Below, piece by piece: positions 34,783 to 47,997 of a DNA stretch of 64,000 nt (the stretch's first letter is position 1; each line of letters opens with the position of its first letter). Location of the stretch: contig PUQB01000112.1 of the NCBI GenBank assembly GCA_003024785.1, forward strand, positions 156,341 to 220,340, written 5' to 3'. The position numbers and the translations under genes were made by a program. This stretch comes from Selaginella tamariscina (taxonomy: Eukaryota; Streptophyta; Lycopodiopsida; Selaginellales; Selaginellaceae). The notes beneath the pieces are model-generated. The model searched no databases, was not told the origin of the DNA, and saw nothing but the letters and a program-made list of their open reading frames with translations.

Positions 34783-35663
34783 TTGGACGTAGGTGCAGGC
34801 TCCATTGGTGCTGCTCATACCATCCCATCACTTAAGTTTCCTGTACACATTCATCTTAATAATCGAGAGCTCATGGAGTTTGCCTTGTTAGACACTGGTG
34901 CAAATGCATGCTTCATGGATGACACGTTTGCAACTCAACATGGCATTTCGGTGGTGAAGTTGAAGCGTGCAGTTCCTGTAGAGGTGGCCGATGGGCGTCT
35001 AATTGCTTCTGGCGCAGTTACCCATGCTACCGAACCTCTCTCCTGCAGGTATGGCACATTCAACTGTTCAATTTCCTTCAACTTGATCAAGACTCGGTCG
35101 ACTCCCATCATTTTGGGCATGCCATGGTTCGTTGTTGCAAATCCGCAGATCGACTGGAGGTCTAGGACGCTCACGTTTTCCTCTCCACAGCTAGGATCAA
35201 TCCTGTACCTTCCTGCGTGCAGGATACATCCTTAGTATCTGAGGCAGTACAAGCTACAGGATTGACCGTGCCTGTTCCTGTACCAGTGTTGAAGACTCCT
35301 CCTCGACAGGATTCACCTCATGTCAGTTCCTCAGCACATCCGCAGGCTCTCTCCACTCCTGTAAGTTTGCGGTGTCCTGTACAGGGTTCTTCCAATCCTG
35401 TATCAGTGTCGAAGGTTCCTCCTCAACAGGATCCACCTCCTGTTGATTCGTCAGCACATTCGCAGGCTTTTCCACTCTTGCGCAACCACGGACTCCTGTA
35501 CAGGATTCTTCCAATCCTGTACACTCATCAACACCCACACAGGTTTTTTCCAATCCTGCTTCTTTCTGTTACCCTGCTCTGTTCCATCCCCCAAGATCCT
35601 TCCTCTTTTTCAGTCACAGCTCCCTCCTTCTCCTCTCCGAGTTCTTACCACTACCATGCATGA
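34783..35663 (+). pseudogene. Protease and Pro-rich linker of the chromovirus pol
   Basis: Retropepsin-like domain with the active-site triad in LLDTGANACF (about 34885-34915) and a later ILGMPWF (about 35115-35135). A linker follows with repeated short [12 protein letters not shown] motifs and Ser/Pro tracts; it changes frame at least twice between about 35220 and 35560. Aspartic protease would cleave Gag-Pol; here it is not joined in frame to RT. Confidence 0.75.
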
Positions 35664-38600
35664 ACTCGCCACTGATCCTGCTCCCTTCCACCTTTTTGCC
35701 TTTCAAGTAACTCCTACGTCCTCTTCTACCTTTCCTGTATCCGACTCCCCTGTTTTTTCTCCTTCTCCTTCTCCTTCTCCTCCTTCTTCCCTACCATCCA
35801 AGTACCACGACTTTAAGGACGTTTTTGACAAGCACAAGGCTGCAGTTCTTCCTGTTCACAGGTCCTACGACTGTCCTATTGATCTTGCGGAAGGAAAGAC
35901 TCCACCATTCGGACCGATTTATGCATTGTCACCCACAGAGTTGGAGGTTCTTCGTCAGTACATCGAGGACAACTTGGCATCCGGCTTCATTCGTCACTCA
36001 AAGTCCCCTGCAGGAGCTCCTATCTTCTTTGTCAAGAAGAAGGATGGGAGTTTACGTTTGGTTGTGGACTACAGGGGTTTGAATCAAGTCACCATTCGGA
36101 ATCGGTACCCGTTGCCATTGATCCCGGAACTTCTCGATCGGCTGCGAGGAGCAAAGGTGTTCACGAAGATCGACTTACGAGGGCCTACAACCTTGTACGG
36201 ATTCGTCCCGGCGATGAGTGGAAGACTGCCTTTCGTACAAGGTATGGACATTTTGAGTACACGGTAATGCCTTTCGGCCTTACCAATGCCCCAGCTGTGT
36301 TCCAACACATGGTGAACGACATTTTCCGTGACTTCTTGGACCAGTTTGTGGTGATCTACCTCGACGACATCTTGATTTTCTCCAAGGACCAGGCGGCACA
36401 TGACAAGCATGTACGACTAGTTTTAGAGCGGCTTCGCGAGCATGGCCTGTACGCGAAGTTGGAGAAGTGTTTTTTCGATAGGGATTCGGTGGAGTTCTTG
36501 GGCTACATCGTCTCTCCTGCTGGCGTTTCCATGGACATGCACAAGGTGAAGACCATCGTGGAGTGGGAGAGGCCCAAGTCGGTACGAGATGTACAATGTT
36601 TCCTTGGCTTTGCAAACTTCTACAGGCGGTTCATACAGGACTTCTCCAAGCGTGTACTTCCACTCACAGAACTCACCAAGCGCACAGGACTTTTCTCTTG
36701 GTCCGACAAGGCGGAACACGCGTTCACAACACTCAAGGACGTTTTCACGACAGCTCCGATTTTAGCACATCCTGACCCTTCTCATCCTTTCTTCATTGAA
36801 GCAGATGCCTCGGATTTTGCAGTAGGATCCGTGCTATCGCAAGTTGGAGAGGACAAGTTGCTTCATCCTGTAGCTTTTCACTCTCGTAAGTTCCTGTCGG
36901 CGGAGATCAACTACGAGATTCATGACAAGGAACTCAAGGCCATTGTGGATTCGTTTGAGGAGTGGCGGCATTTCCTGGAAGGTGCTGCACATCCTGTACA
37001 AGTTCTTACGGATCACAAGAACCTGGAGTACTTTCAAACGGCTCGGGTCCTCAGTCGGCGACAGGCTAGGTGGGCAGAGTTCCTATCACGTTTTGACTTC
37101 GTCATCGTCTACAGGCCCGGCTTTCGGAATGGCAAGGCGGACGCATTGTCTAGGCGCTCTTACCTTGCACCAAGCCCGGGCGATCCTGCATTTGACTGTC
37201 AAAGGCAAGTGTTGTTGGGTCCTGATCGTTTCCGGCTTGCGGCACTGCAGGTTCATCAGGCTCCAGCAAATTCAACACTCCTACAGGACGTCCGTTCGCA
37301 GTTGGCTACAGACGACTTGGCAAAGAATGTGTTCTCACACATTCATCCTGACGTTGCAAGTTCCTCTTCCTCCAGTTCCCGTCCAGACTACAACCTGTTC
37401 ACCATACAGGATGGACTCCTGTACCGGGAAGGTCTCCTGTACGTTCCTGTTGGTATTTCCAGGACTCGTGTGGTACAGGATTGTCATGATACCCCGGCTA
37501 CAGGACATTTTGGTGTGGCCAAGACAGTGGAGTTGGTGACTCGCAACTATTGGTGGCCTTTGCGAGGTTTTGTGGAGAGGTTTGTACGGAGTTGTGACAC
37601 TTGTAGCAGGTCGAAGATGCCTCATCATGCACCCTCTGGTCTTCTTCGTCCTCTTCCTGTTCCGTCTGCTCCTTGGAGATCCATTTCTATGGATTTCCTC
37701 ACAGATCTTCCTCCTTCTCGTGGATTTGATGCAGTTCTTGTGGTGGTTGACCGTTTCACCAAGCAGGCTCATTTCCTACCCTGCAACAAGACAGCTACAG
37801 GTCAGACAACTGCCGAGTTGGTGATCCGCGAGGTGTTCCGACATCATGGTCTTCCTGAGAGCATTGTTTCCGATCGAGGTCCACAATTCATGTCCAAGTT
37901 TTGGCGAGAGCTTCTTCGGAGTCTACAGGTCAAAGCGGATCTTTCTTCAGGATATCACCCACAAACCGATGGGCAGTCCGAACGCACAATTCAGACCTTA
38001 GAACAGTATCTTCGTTGCTTCATCAGTTACCAGCAGGACAACTGGTTGGACCTCCTTCCAATGGCGGAGTTTGCCTACAACAACTCCATCCACGCATCTA
38101 CAGGACAGACACCTTTCTTTGCTCTTACAGGCCACCATCCACGTTTTGACTTTGCTCCTCCCGCTTCTCCTTCTTCCGCTCCTGCAGTACAGGATCGTCT
38201 TCAGCATCTTCGGCAGGTACAGGATGATCTCCAGGTTCATCTTCAACAGGCACAGGAACGATACAAGCATCATGCTGATGCTCACCGTCAGCCGGCACCT
38301 GCATACAAGATTGGTGATCTCGTGTGGCTTCTTCGTCGACACATTCGCACCAACAGGCCTTCTTCTAAGTTGGATTTTCAACGATTGGGCCCTTATAGGA
38401 TCGTGGCGGAGGTAAATCCTGTAGCTTTCCGACTCGAGTTACCATCCACGGTGAAACTTCATCCTGTGTTTCACACCTCTTTGTTGGAGCCGTATCATCC
38501 TTCTTCTCTTCCCGGTCGTGTTTCTTCTCCTCCCCCTCCTGTGGTCATTGACACTGAACCTGAGTACGAAGTTGCAGCCATCCTTGACTCTCGTCTTCAT

Positions 38601-38762
38601 CGTCACCAACTCCAATACTTGGTGGATTGGAAAGGGTACCTGCCTACTGATCGCACTTGGGAACCTGCATCCAACTTACTCCATGCTTCTTCCAAGGTTG
38701 CTGCCTTCCATCGGCATTATCCTGCTAAACCAGGTCCCAAGACTCGTGGAACTCGTCTTTAG
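35443..38762 (+). pseudogene. pol: Pol: RT, RNase H, integrase, chromodomain (one frame break in RT)
   Basis: The N-terminal part of RT (35443-36180) has [29 protein letters not shown] and [12 protein letters not shown] single-base loss at a G run near 36180-36184 shifts frame, and the remaining 831 codons are open from 36267: YLDD catalytic motif at residues 31-34, RNase H with FIEADASDFAVGSVLSQ, a zinc-binding integrase N-terminus, integrase core motifs SMDFLTDLP, VSDRGPQF and DGQSERT, and a chromodomain (about 757-815, with LVDWKGY and TWEPASNL). Chromodomains direct such elements to particular chromatin. Apart from the break it looks recently active. Confidence 0.85.
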
Positions 38763-38773
38763 GGAGGAGGTGC

Positions 38774-39374
38774 TGTCACGACCCGATACAGAATACAGGA
38801 TTCCGGATACAGGACATGGGTTGCAGGACTTTCCTACAGGATTCCGGATACAGGATATGGGTTGCAGGATTTCCTACAGGATATTCCTACCAGGATTCCG
38901 GACACAGGATTCGGTTGCAGGATATTCCTACAGGATATGCCACAGGATATGCCTAGAGGATAAGGGACATGTGGACTCATCTTAGCCTCTGCATGCATGC
39001 AATCACTTTTGCATGCATGCAACCACTTTTAGCATCATGCCTAGATTAGCTCTTGGAGTTGTGAGCATAAAAGCTCCGACCTAATTGTTGTACAATCAGT
39101 TACTATCAACACCAGTCTTACTACGATCAATCTCGTCTTGTTCTTGTCTTGTTTCCTGTCCTGTTCCTGTCTCGCTCCTGTTTCCTGTCCTGTCCTGATC
39201 CTGTCCTGCTCCGGGATCCTGTCTTGCTCCCGGATCCTATCCTGATCCTGTCTTGCTCCTAGATCCGTCCTGTTCCTATTTCTAGTTCTTGTCCTGCTCT
39301 CGGTCCTGTTCCTGAGTCAAGCCTTCCTGTTTGGAATCCTGTTCTCTTCCTGGTTCTTGGATCGTGGCTTGACA
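38774..39374 (+). repeat. 3' LTR of the chromovirus
   Basis: 601 bp; near-identical to the 5' LTR except for small indels in the TCCTGTC-rich part and an extra ATATGGGTTG-type unit near the start. Confidence 0.9.
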
Positions 39375-40294
39375 ATTATAGATCACTAGTTTTCCTTCTC
39401 CTAGCATCATCTTTCTTATTCCCTAATCTTATATCACTTTGACAAATTTCAGTCAAGGTTTGCCTAATAATATGGTATATACAGTGTCTTTTTCTTTTAT
39501 TTGGAGAACAATGAGTGACACCTTATACTTAAGACTTTTTATAAATATAGTTACTCCTACATGCTTCACACTTTTTTGATCTGTCATTTTTAGATTAAAA
39601 GGAGCAGGCTCAATGGGTCTTAAACCCATTTTCTTACAAACATGTTCTTAATAAAGTTAACTCCTGAGCTTCCATTTATAAGTGCTCTTTTTATCTTATT
39701 TCTACCAATATATACTGTGATACTTTGCACATACCCATCATAATCACCTTTTTTTTTATAATGTTTTTCTACTCGGTGAATCTCCTGTCCTATATATGTA
39801 AGTAAAGATTTTGGAATAATATTTAATTTTGCAGAATTTGATTTTTAATATATGGGGCAATATGTATTAATTGTCCCAATGTGATTGTGATTTCTTAATT
39901 CAATGCATTTTGAACCATTGATTCTGCCATGTTATCTTGAATTTGCTTCACATGTCTGTTTTACATGAATATTTTGTTTTATAAGAATATTCTATTGTAC
40001 AAGAATATTTTTTTATAGGAATATTCTTTGTCTCTTTTTAAAATAGAATTAGTTATTTTAAATCTTTAGGTATATATGTTGGTTATTTCTCATCATCCGA
40101 GATATACTCAGGGAGATCTCATTTTTGGAGATGAATGTTCATTTCTTCTCCTGTCTGCATACTATCATGTGACAAATATACAGAACTTCCTTCTTCTGCA
40201 GTAAGTTATTCATGTTTTTGATTTCTGTTTACTTTTATATAAGTTACTGCTCTCACGGCATGATGATTTTCTATTTCACTCTCTTCTACATCAA

Positions 40295-41110
40295 TTAATC
40301 TAGCTTGAGGCTGACGTTTAGGAGCATTATTTGAAGTAGAAGGTTTATTCCTAGGACAATTTGGAGAAATATGTCATTTCTCCCCACATGTATAACAAAT
40401 AAGATTACTTGAATTACTTCTTTGTACTTCTCCTTGTTTATAATCATTTTGATCTCCATAAACTTCTTTTCTTGAATAAGACCTATCTCATCCTTTATAG
40501 GAAGTCTCATTCCTTCCCATATTAGGCTTGTTGGTGGAACATAATTAATTTGATTCCTTTCATACAGCCTATCATTTCCTATGTAAGGAGCATTCATTCT
40601 ATTATTGACAGGATTTATGTTTCTTTTTCCTACCAATTCCTAGTATTTGCCCCATAATAGAGCTTCCTATTATGAGATGGGAATGTATTAACAGGAGATT
40701 ATCTCACAGGAAGCGGCCTATCATACCAACCTTCCTTCCTTCTTTCATTCCTCCTTTCTCTTCCACACGTGTTACATTTTGATTAAGGAAATACTTAAGT
40801 CTTTTGTTGAATGTTCTTCTTTATCACATATTTGACATTTTGGCAACTTTAGTCTACATTCATCCATTGTATGCCATGATTTTTACACTTAGCACACCAT
40901 ATCCAATTCCTTATACGTAGGACTATTTTCTAAGGACTTTACCAACTGCAATAGCATTTTCTCATAGCCTTATAGTCTTGAACCTTAATAGGTTCTTCCT
41001 CATTCTTCATCCTCTAAACTATCCTTTTTTTCCTTGAGGACTTCATTTTTCCTTTAGCTATATTCTCTATTTGTCTCATCTTATTCTCATAATCTTTTAA
41101 ATGCTTTACA
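40295..41110 (-). pseudogene. Gag remnant of the old Ty3 element
   Basis: Minus-strand knuckle with Cys codons at 40395-40397, 40386-40388 and 40356-40358 in the C-x2-C-x4-H-x4-C spacing (CYTCGEK, stop, HISPNC). Further right the minus strand shows degenerate helical gag sequence with stops. Confidence 0.7.
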
Positions 41111-41283
41111 AGATCTTTTTTGTTTATTTCCTGAATAGTCATTACATAATGCCTATATGGCTTCTGCAATCCTTGCTTATACAATTGAAGCAAAGCATCT
41201 TCCTTAACATATAATATGCATTTCTTTTCATGCTTTTTAAAATGGTGTGTATATTCTTTATAGTTTCAGTTTTTACTTGTAGG

Positions 41284-41899
41284 TGTCACGACCCAATACA
41301 AAATACAGGTTTTCGGATACAGGACATGGGTTGCAGGACTTTCCTACAGGATTCCGGATACAGGATATGGGTTGCATGACTTTCCTACAGGATATTCTTA
41401 CCAGGATTTCGGACACAAGATTCGGTTGCAGGATATTCCTACAGGATATGCCACAGGATATGCCTAGAGGATAAGGGACATGTGGACTCATCTTAGCCTC
41501 TGCATGCATGCAATCACTTTTGCATGCATGCAACCACTTTTAGCACTCATGCCTAGATTAGCTCTTGGAGTTGTGAGCATAAAAGCTCCGACCTAATTGT
41601 TGTACAATTAGTTACTATCAACACCAGTCTTACTACGATCAATCTCGTCTTGTCTTGTTTTCTGTCCTGTTCCTGTCTCGCTCCTGTTTCCTGTCCTACT
41701 CCCGGATCCTGTCCTGCTCTTGGATCCTGTCCTGCTTCTGTCTTGTTCCTAGATCTTGTCCTGCGCGATCCTGTCTTGCTCCTAGATCCGTCCTGTTCTT
41801 ATTCCTAGTTCCTGTCCTGCTCTCGGTCCTGTTCCTAAGTCAAGCCTTCCTGTCCTTGGGATCCTGTTCTCTTCCTGGTCCCTGGATCGTGGCTTGATA
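41284..41899 (+). mobile_element. Solo LTR of the same chromovirus family
   Basis: 616 bp, homologous along its full length to the LTRs at 33088 and 38774, with more differences. No internal sequence. Flanks GTAGG (41279-41283) and GCAGG (41900-41904) look like a 5-bp target duplication with one change. Formed by LTR-LTR recombination. Confidence 0.88.
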
Positions 41900-42651
41900 G
41901 CAGGATATTCCTGAGCTTCTCTAAGTGCTCTTCTAGCAACTATTTTTTCTTAAAGTATTCTTTAAAAACTTATGTAGCTTTTTCATAATCTTCTTTCACA
42001 TCATTCTTTAATTCATAATACCAATCAGATGCATTTCTTTTAATGTGTGAGAAATATAAGCAACTCATTTACATTGCTTGCTTTATATAACTTTAACAAC
42101 TTCCTCAAACTGTAATAAGTGTCTTTTAGGATTTGCTTTCTTTTCTGCAGAGAATATTGGATATATCAATGTACCTCCTAACATTTCGGAGAAAAATGTC
42201 ATATTAGACATTCTCGGTGGGCTTTCTTTACCACTCCGCACTAAGATGGGAACTTCTAGAAGATCCTCCTCCTACTCTATTATGAAATCCTGTTCTCTGA
42301 GGAATTCCTTCTACCTCCTTTTCTTCTGTAGTTTGATAATCACCGTATTGTATATCCTCCACACCTTTAGTAGCACTTTCTCTTATTTGATCAATGAGTC
42401 TTATAAGAGCTTTTTGCCTATTAGTAAGCTCTATTTACTCAGCACAAGTAGCCTCTCTCTTGGCCTGACTATTATGTCTCTCTTGCTATACATGAATTAG
42501 GATTATGATACCTCCACGGCTCCATCCATCATCATATATATACACTATTTTTTCTCACTTAAGCTGTACTTTTTCATAACTATTTCACATATATCACTTC
42601 TCACTTAAGAATTTCACGAATTCCTACACAATAATCTCCGTGGTCGCCATG

Positions 42652-43216
42652 TGTTAACATGGATAAACTTTTATGTATACAAAAATCACTATTCATAGCA
42701 CATGAAAAGCTTTCCCAATTAAAGAATATTGGATTTTGACCTAAAATAGTTTTATATGTATCTGATCTTGTCTCTAGGTCAAGGATAAGATTTTGCTTTG
42801 GCCATTGCCATGTTATAGTACTTATAAGATAGCTTTCTCATATGACAAGCATATATTCACTTTATAGATCATTTATATATTAATCTTGCATTTGCATTAT
42901 TAAATGGTTACAAGAGATAGCAAGTGTGGAGACTTACTTCTCTCCTAGAGATTCTCTCTCTCTCAGGAATTCCTCTCCAACATACATAGTCTTCTCTCTC
43001 TCCCTTTCTTGCCCTCACTTATCCTAACCGAATCATGTCTTGCTCCAACCGTCATAATCATCATTTATTTTCTACATGCGTAGGATATTTCCTACCATCG
43101 TGGGATTTTTCTATACCTATGTGAATTTTTCTACTGCACCTTTCCTATGAGCTTTCCTCCACCGTAAAAAAGTTCAATGTATGCAATTTCTACATGCTAT
43201 GTTTTTGTCCTTAACA
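42652..43216 (-). repeat. 5' LTR of the old Ty3 element
   Basis: 565 bp, ends TGTTAACA and CCTTAACA as seen on the plus strand, with a primer-binding-like site immediately to its left. Confidence 0.8.
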
Positions 43217-43663
43217 TTTTCAATACCATAATATTATATTATATGGTAGTTTTGTTATAAATTTTGTCCAAAGAACTTGTTGGTTTTGGGCTTATATTTT
43301 ATCCCATGATATGTTGTATTAAATTTGTATGACAATATTATACTCATTTAAGTTCACACAAACACCTATAAAGTAAATAAAAAATAGTAATAATTAAAAT
43401 TTTAAATATAATAAAAGCATTAATCGTGATCCTTGATTTTAACAACCAAGATTTAATTCTAGTCAAATAGTAAAAAAACTAATGCAACTTTAATGTATTA
43501 TGCACATAGAGTTGCTCAAATCATATTCACCACTCATATATTCATTTTCACCACACAGACTAAATACTTATACTCTTATACTATGTCAATTTCTTGTCTC
43601 ATGTAAAAGCATCATCTTAGTTAAAAGGCATTAAAAATCATTATTAAGTCTTGGTATGTTTAA

Positions 43664-44330
43664 TTATAAAATTTCTTTAACAAATGTTGTTGTTATTGTA
43701 TCATTTTCACTCCATAAGCTAAAGAGCAACAAATCATTTATAAATAACATAAGATGCAAGTACATCTCAAATAATTTTACATGTGAGAAGTTTTTTATCT
43801 TGTAAAGCATGATATATACAAAGAGAATTAGTGAGAGTGGGCGTTCATGTCTCACATTGACGTATGTAATTATTGAAGGTAACACTCACAAGTTAGATGG
43901 AGCATCCCACTCTAATTGTTAAAAAAGCTTAATACGCCTTAGTATTAAATAAAAGGCTTTTTAAAAGTCCACAAAGCAATAATATAATGAGCCACTTATC
44001 TATATTTAAACTCATTCAGCCAAAGTCTTAAATTTCAATATGTGATTTATGCATAACAAGTTGTTTTACTCATACCTTTTCTTTTTTTGTGCTTTACTTT
44101 GTTAATTACTTCTCAATCATGATCGTAAACAACTTTGAGAAAATTATAAGGAGTAGTAGGCATTTTGTCTCTAGCTACCTAGTTGTGATCTCAACTTAAT
44201 AATCGAATTAGAATAAGCAACATCCACTATGTTCTTCATTTTTGGATCATTAGAAATCACAAAGAAATTCTTAAAGTAGGAAAGAACAATTAGATATGAA
44301 TGTTAAACTAAAAAAGATGAATGTTTTAAC
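43664..44330 (-). pseudogene. LINE reverse transcriptase scrap
   Basis: The minus-strand frame at 43664-43885 contains a VRHERPLSLILFV word followed by LHLMLFINDLLLFS, matching in order the plant L1-type RT blocks (G-x-RQGDPLSP and a DD-containing LLLFS block) with one of the two catalytic Asp replaced by Asn. Sequence up to about 44300 may be more of the same but is full of stops. Confidence 0.55.
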
Positions 44331-46000
44331 TTTGAATTGAAAGGTTATAGGCTTATTAAACTTCATCGAGAAGAAAAAATCTTCTCTCTTACTTCTCTCT
44401 AACCTAGTGGAAACAGGCATATCAAAATTTATTAAATAACATTTGGTGAATAAACATTAAATAGAAGACAATTCAAAAGAAAAAGAACTTACAAGAAGTT
44501 ATATGCAAAGAAAAAGTCAAACACCATTCAAAGAATATATTTTAAAATAATCATTTAAACCTACTAAATAAAATAGGAAGTAGAGGTCTCAAATTTACAA
44601 ATCAAGTTCCAAATGAAGTTGTCAAATTTGCAAATCAAGTAAAAAAGATATAAAAAAAATGAAGGTTCACCTAATGAAGAACTTGAAAAAAAAAATAAAT
44701 ATGAAAACCTAAAATTTAAATTATTGAAAGGACATTTAGTATGCGGTTCGTATTTTACTATATAAATATTATCGGATGTGATTCAAATCTACATAAATAA
44801 ATGTTCATAAATAAATAGATTTGTTTTTGAAAGATATTACCTTGATCCAAGAAAAAAAAAATTACATGTTTCTTATTTTAAAACAAAAACGGCTATTTAA
44901 TTTAAATTCAAAGTACAATTATGTTTTTATTGAAGTTCAAAAAGAAACAATTAATAAATTAAATTTTGAAAATAAGGAGAAAAAGTTAATTAGTTAAAAC
45001 TTGGGATTAATGGTAATTAATTTAACTTGAATTACAATGTGATTTTGTTGTTAAATTATCAATATATTTAACAAAATATTAATGGCATTTTTTAAAAAAT
45101 TATTACTCAACCCTAGATACAATGTTTTCCAAAAAAAAAAACCAATGGCCAATTTTTTTTTCTCTTACACATCAATAGACATGTTTTTTCTGTGAAATAA
45201 AAAAGGACATATTTTCTTTAATTAAAAAGATATAGTAGAGAGTTATAAATAAATAATCTTATTGATTATCTTATACAAATAAATGTTGCAAGAGTGGAAA
45301 TAATAATAGAATTGAACTTTAAAATCTCATCTTTAAAAATTCACATTAAAAGTGTATGATGGGACAAATGTTATAATAATAATTTTTATGCGGATGATGA
45401 TGTGATTATGTTATGGTGATTGGGAAAAACATTAAAGAACATAGTTCAAAACATCTTTAGAATACATATCAACTTGTCATTTCACAGTTGGAGAATAATT
45501 AATTTGCGTGCACATAAAGCATTTTTTAGAGTTTAATATTCATTATTCCAATTGCTTGATCAAGAATTATATTCAATATGCAGAAGCTGAAGATGAAATA
45601 ATTACTGAAATTACAATGGTAATAAAGTTTTCAAGTTGCCGTTAGTAGCTCCACCAACAAATTCCATGCAAAAATGGAGTACTCATTTTATTCATACACA
45701 GAGAAAATAATAATTATACATTTCCCAAGGACAATTAACATATTAATTTGTATTGATTTTATGTTGTGATAATATAATATGTTGGTAGGTGTTAATTACA
45801 AGAATAAAGAACTTATCTGATTGGACAGGAACGTTGCATAAAGCACCTTTGTAAGAAAAACGATTGTGTAGGGAAAATGAACTCTCAAATACTTTTTTTA
45901 AAATCTATTACTATAATGCTAATTTAGTATGAATATTTCAGCAAATGAATTCAATTCATCCAACACAGTATAATAAATATCATTTATAACACCAGGGAAT
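44330..46000. other. AT-rich gap, nothing recognised
   Basis: No gene or repeat boundary found; long A and T runs throughout. Confidence 0.45.
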
Positions 46001-46009
46001 TTCAAAACA

Positions 46010-46290
46010 ATCCCACGCTATGCTCCACCAAGTTAGCTGAACGAGTGACAATATAAAAGTTTTAAATTAATATTAATAATTACTGATTTAGTATTATATT
46101 AATCATCACAGTTTCTACAATATTTTAATATAAAACTTAATTATGATTAAGCGAATGTTAAACGGTAAGGAGTACTTTATTTGTCAAATGTATTAAGTGA
46201 AAAAGCTATTTAACTACCACAATAATTTTAAACAATGTTGTAGCGGGACCGTGTTTAAATATAGAACCCATGCGAAAGCCCAAGCAATAC
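46010..46290. repeat. OMT promoter segment, right-arm copy
   Basis: Inverted match of 17090-17420 (see that entry). It is the 5' flank of copy F. Confidence 0.8.
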
Positions 46291-46293
46291 TTA

Positions 46294-47180
46294 GTGGCTT
46301 CTGTGCAGAGTGAAAGAATCGTATTAGATGAGGACCGTTAAAAATAATGGAGCTTGGTTCACTTTGTAATGTACCAATGTCTCTATATGCATCGATGTCT
46401 TAGAAATCATATCCAAATCTGGTAAGGACGCTCTTTCTGCATATGATATTGTTAAAGATATCCCTGCTTGTAAATCCATTCTATGGGAGTGTCTATTTAG
46501 AAAGAATTCTCGTCCCCTTGCTAGTAGAGGAATTTTCAACGAGGTTACTGTGGTAAATGAACATGGCAAGAAGCAAAGGATGTTTGGCTTAACAACTTTA
46601 TCTAAAAAGGTGTGCTTTTCATATATATAAACACGGGTATGCATTGATAAATGAATCTTATATTACTAATTTAATTAAATTTTATGTTACAGGAAGCAGC
46701 ATTCTACATTCAATAAAGTTATAGAAATAACTACATTAATTTTGTTAATTTTTTTAAAGAAGACTCTTTTTGTATCAAATATATATTTCAGTAATTATAT
46801 ATATATATAATACTACGGAACCTTATTTGTTTGTTATTTTTAATCAGTATTTGTCATTAGCACCAGGGATCTTATTCCACCAAGACGAACTATGATAAAA
46901 GCATTGCAGCAATTAAGCCGATCCATCGTAGACGGGAGTGAACCATTCACGGAAAGCACATGTTTGAACTTGCCGGGGAAAATGACAAATACAATAATCT
47001 AGTTAAATGTGATGATGTTACACATTTATATGCTTGTGGTTGGGAAGAATATTTGGTTAAGATATTCATACCTTGTGGATGTTGGAGGTGGTTTGGGAGT
47101 ACTCTTAAGACTGAAGCTTATCCTTAGATTAACGCTGTCAACTTTGATCTACCTCATGTAATTGAAAAAGCACACATAGT
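46294..47180 (+). pseudogene. O-methyltransferase copy F, broken
   Basis: The start codon is GTG where other copies have ATG (46294). A base is missing at RLKIM, giving a stop at about 46339. Exon 1 is recognisable to about 46610, exon 2 from about 46850 to 47175 with motif I reduced to a VDVGGGL-like piece in a shifted frame and an internal stop at 47127. Exons 3 and 4 are absent; a Ty3 element follows at 47353. Confidence 0.85.
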
Positions 47181-47997
47181 ATTATAAATCATATTGTATA
47201 TTATATTTGTTATTAATTAATGATATAATATGGGTCTATATATATATATATATATATGTTTCTGTGTGGATATATTTATATAGATGTGTATAAATATTTT
47301 ATATAAAAAATGATGTTAAGAGTTGTATAACAGGAGGTCACATATGGATATTTGTTACACCCTACGGCACCGTATTTAGATGCTACCTTAAGTCACCGTC
47401 CAACATTAAAGCACACCAGCTCACCTGAAGTTTAATTTCAAAAGCTGTTGTTCGCTCTCCAAAAATTAGGTCTCCCTAATTAAAATTAAGGTCTCATTAA
47501 TTACCCACATGATTAAATTAAACATGAAATCAATCACATTCAAAATTTAACTAAGACATGGACCAACATCCCACTTTAACATTTCTTCCCTTTTGGAAAA
47601 AGTCTTACTATGTCAACGAATTTTCCTTAAAATAAATTGCTTTAAACATCCTTTTGGTTAAGACTCTTACGATTTTTTAAGTGAGTGTATTAGTACTTCT
47701 CTATATATAAGGGCCCTCTTTAATTGACTCACATGCAACAGGATGTAGTTGCATTCCCTCAAGCAACCTCAACATATAAACCACAATATTAATTTTCCTA
47801 ATGATCTCATATGGACCAGCATATCAAGGACTTAGCTTCTCACACTTCCCAATCCGTATGGTTGTAAAAAAACTATGCTTCACGAGGAAGCAAAGATGAC
47901 TCACACAAACACTTTATCTCCTACATTAAATTGTTTTAACAAGTGCACTTAGCCTTTTAGCTTGGTCCTTTGCCTTAAGCAAATTCTTCTTGACACA

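Larger units (their letters stand above)
33088..39374 (+). mobile_element. Chromovirus-type Ty3 LTR retrotransposon
   Basis: LTRs 33088-33702 and 38774-39374 begin TGTCACGACC and end GGCTTGACA; they differ mainly by small indels, so the insertion is recent. A perfect 5-bp target duplication ATTAT flanks it (33083-33087 and 39375-39379). A purine-rich tract AGGGAGGAGG (38761-38770) precedes the 3' LTR. The interior codes for gag, protease, RT, RNase H, integrase and a C-terminal chromodomain, with frame breaks. No clear tRNA-Met primer site follows the 5' LTR. Confidence 0.92.
31571..43216 (-). mobile_element. Old Ty3-type LTR element, internally deleted, hosting later insertions
   Basis: Left LTR 31571-32128 and right LTR 42652-43216 match along their length (shared AAAAATCACTATTCAT, AAGCTTTCCCAATTAAAG, GATTTTGCTTTGGCCATT). 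In minus orientation the 5' LTR is on the right, followed by a TGGCGACCACGGAG primer-binding-like site (about 42637-42650). Internal remains are a CCHC knuckle in gag and the start of reverse transcriptase next to the left LTR; protease, the rest of RT, RNase H and integrase are missing. Two younger insertions lie inside it (33088-39374 and 41284-41899). Target duplication not evident (TCTCA against TTTTC). Confidence 0.8.

Noticed and set aside
34436..34831. Minus-strand frame across gag
   Set aside because: Shadow of the plus-strand gag gene.
42078..42500. 140-codon plus-strand frame in the old Ty3 element
   Set aside because: Lies antisense within the degenerate gag region of a minus-strand element.
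31571..43216. A 5-bp target duplication for the old Ty3 element
   Set aside because: Flanks TCTCA and TTTTC do not match well enough to claim one.
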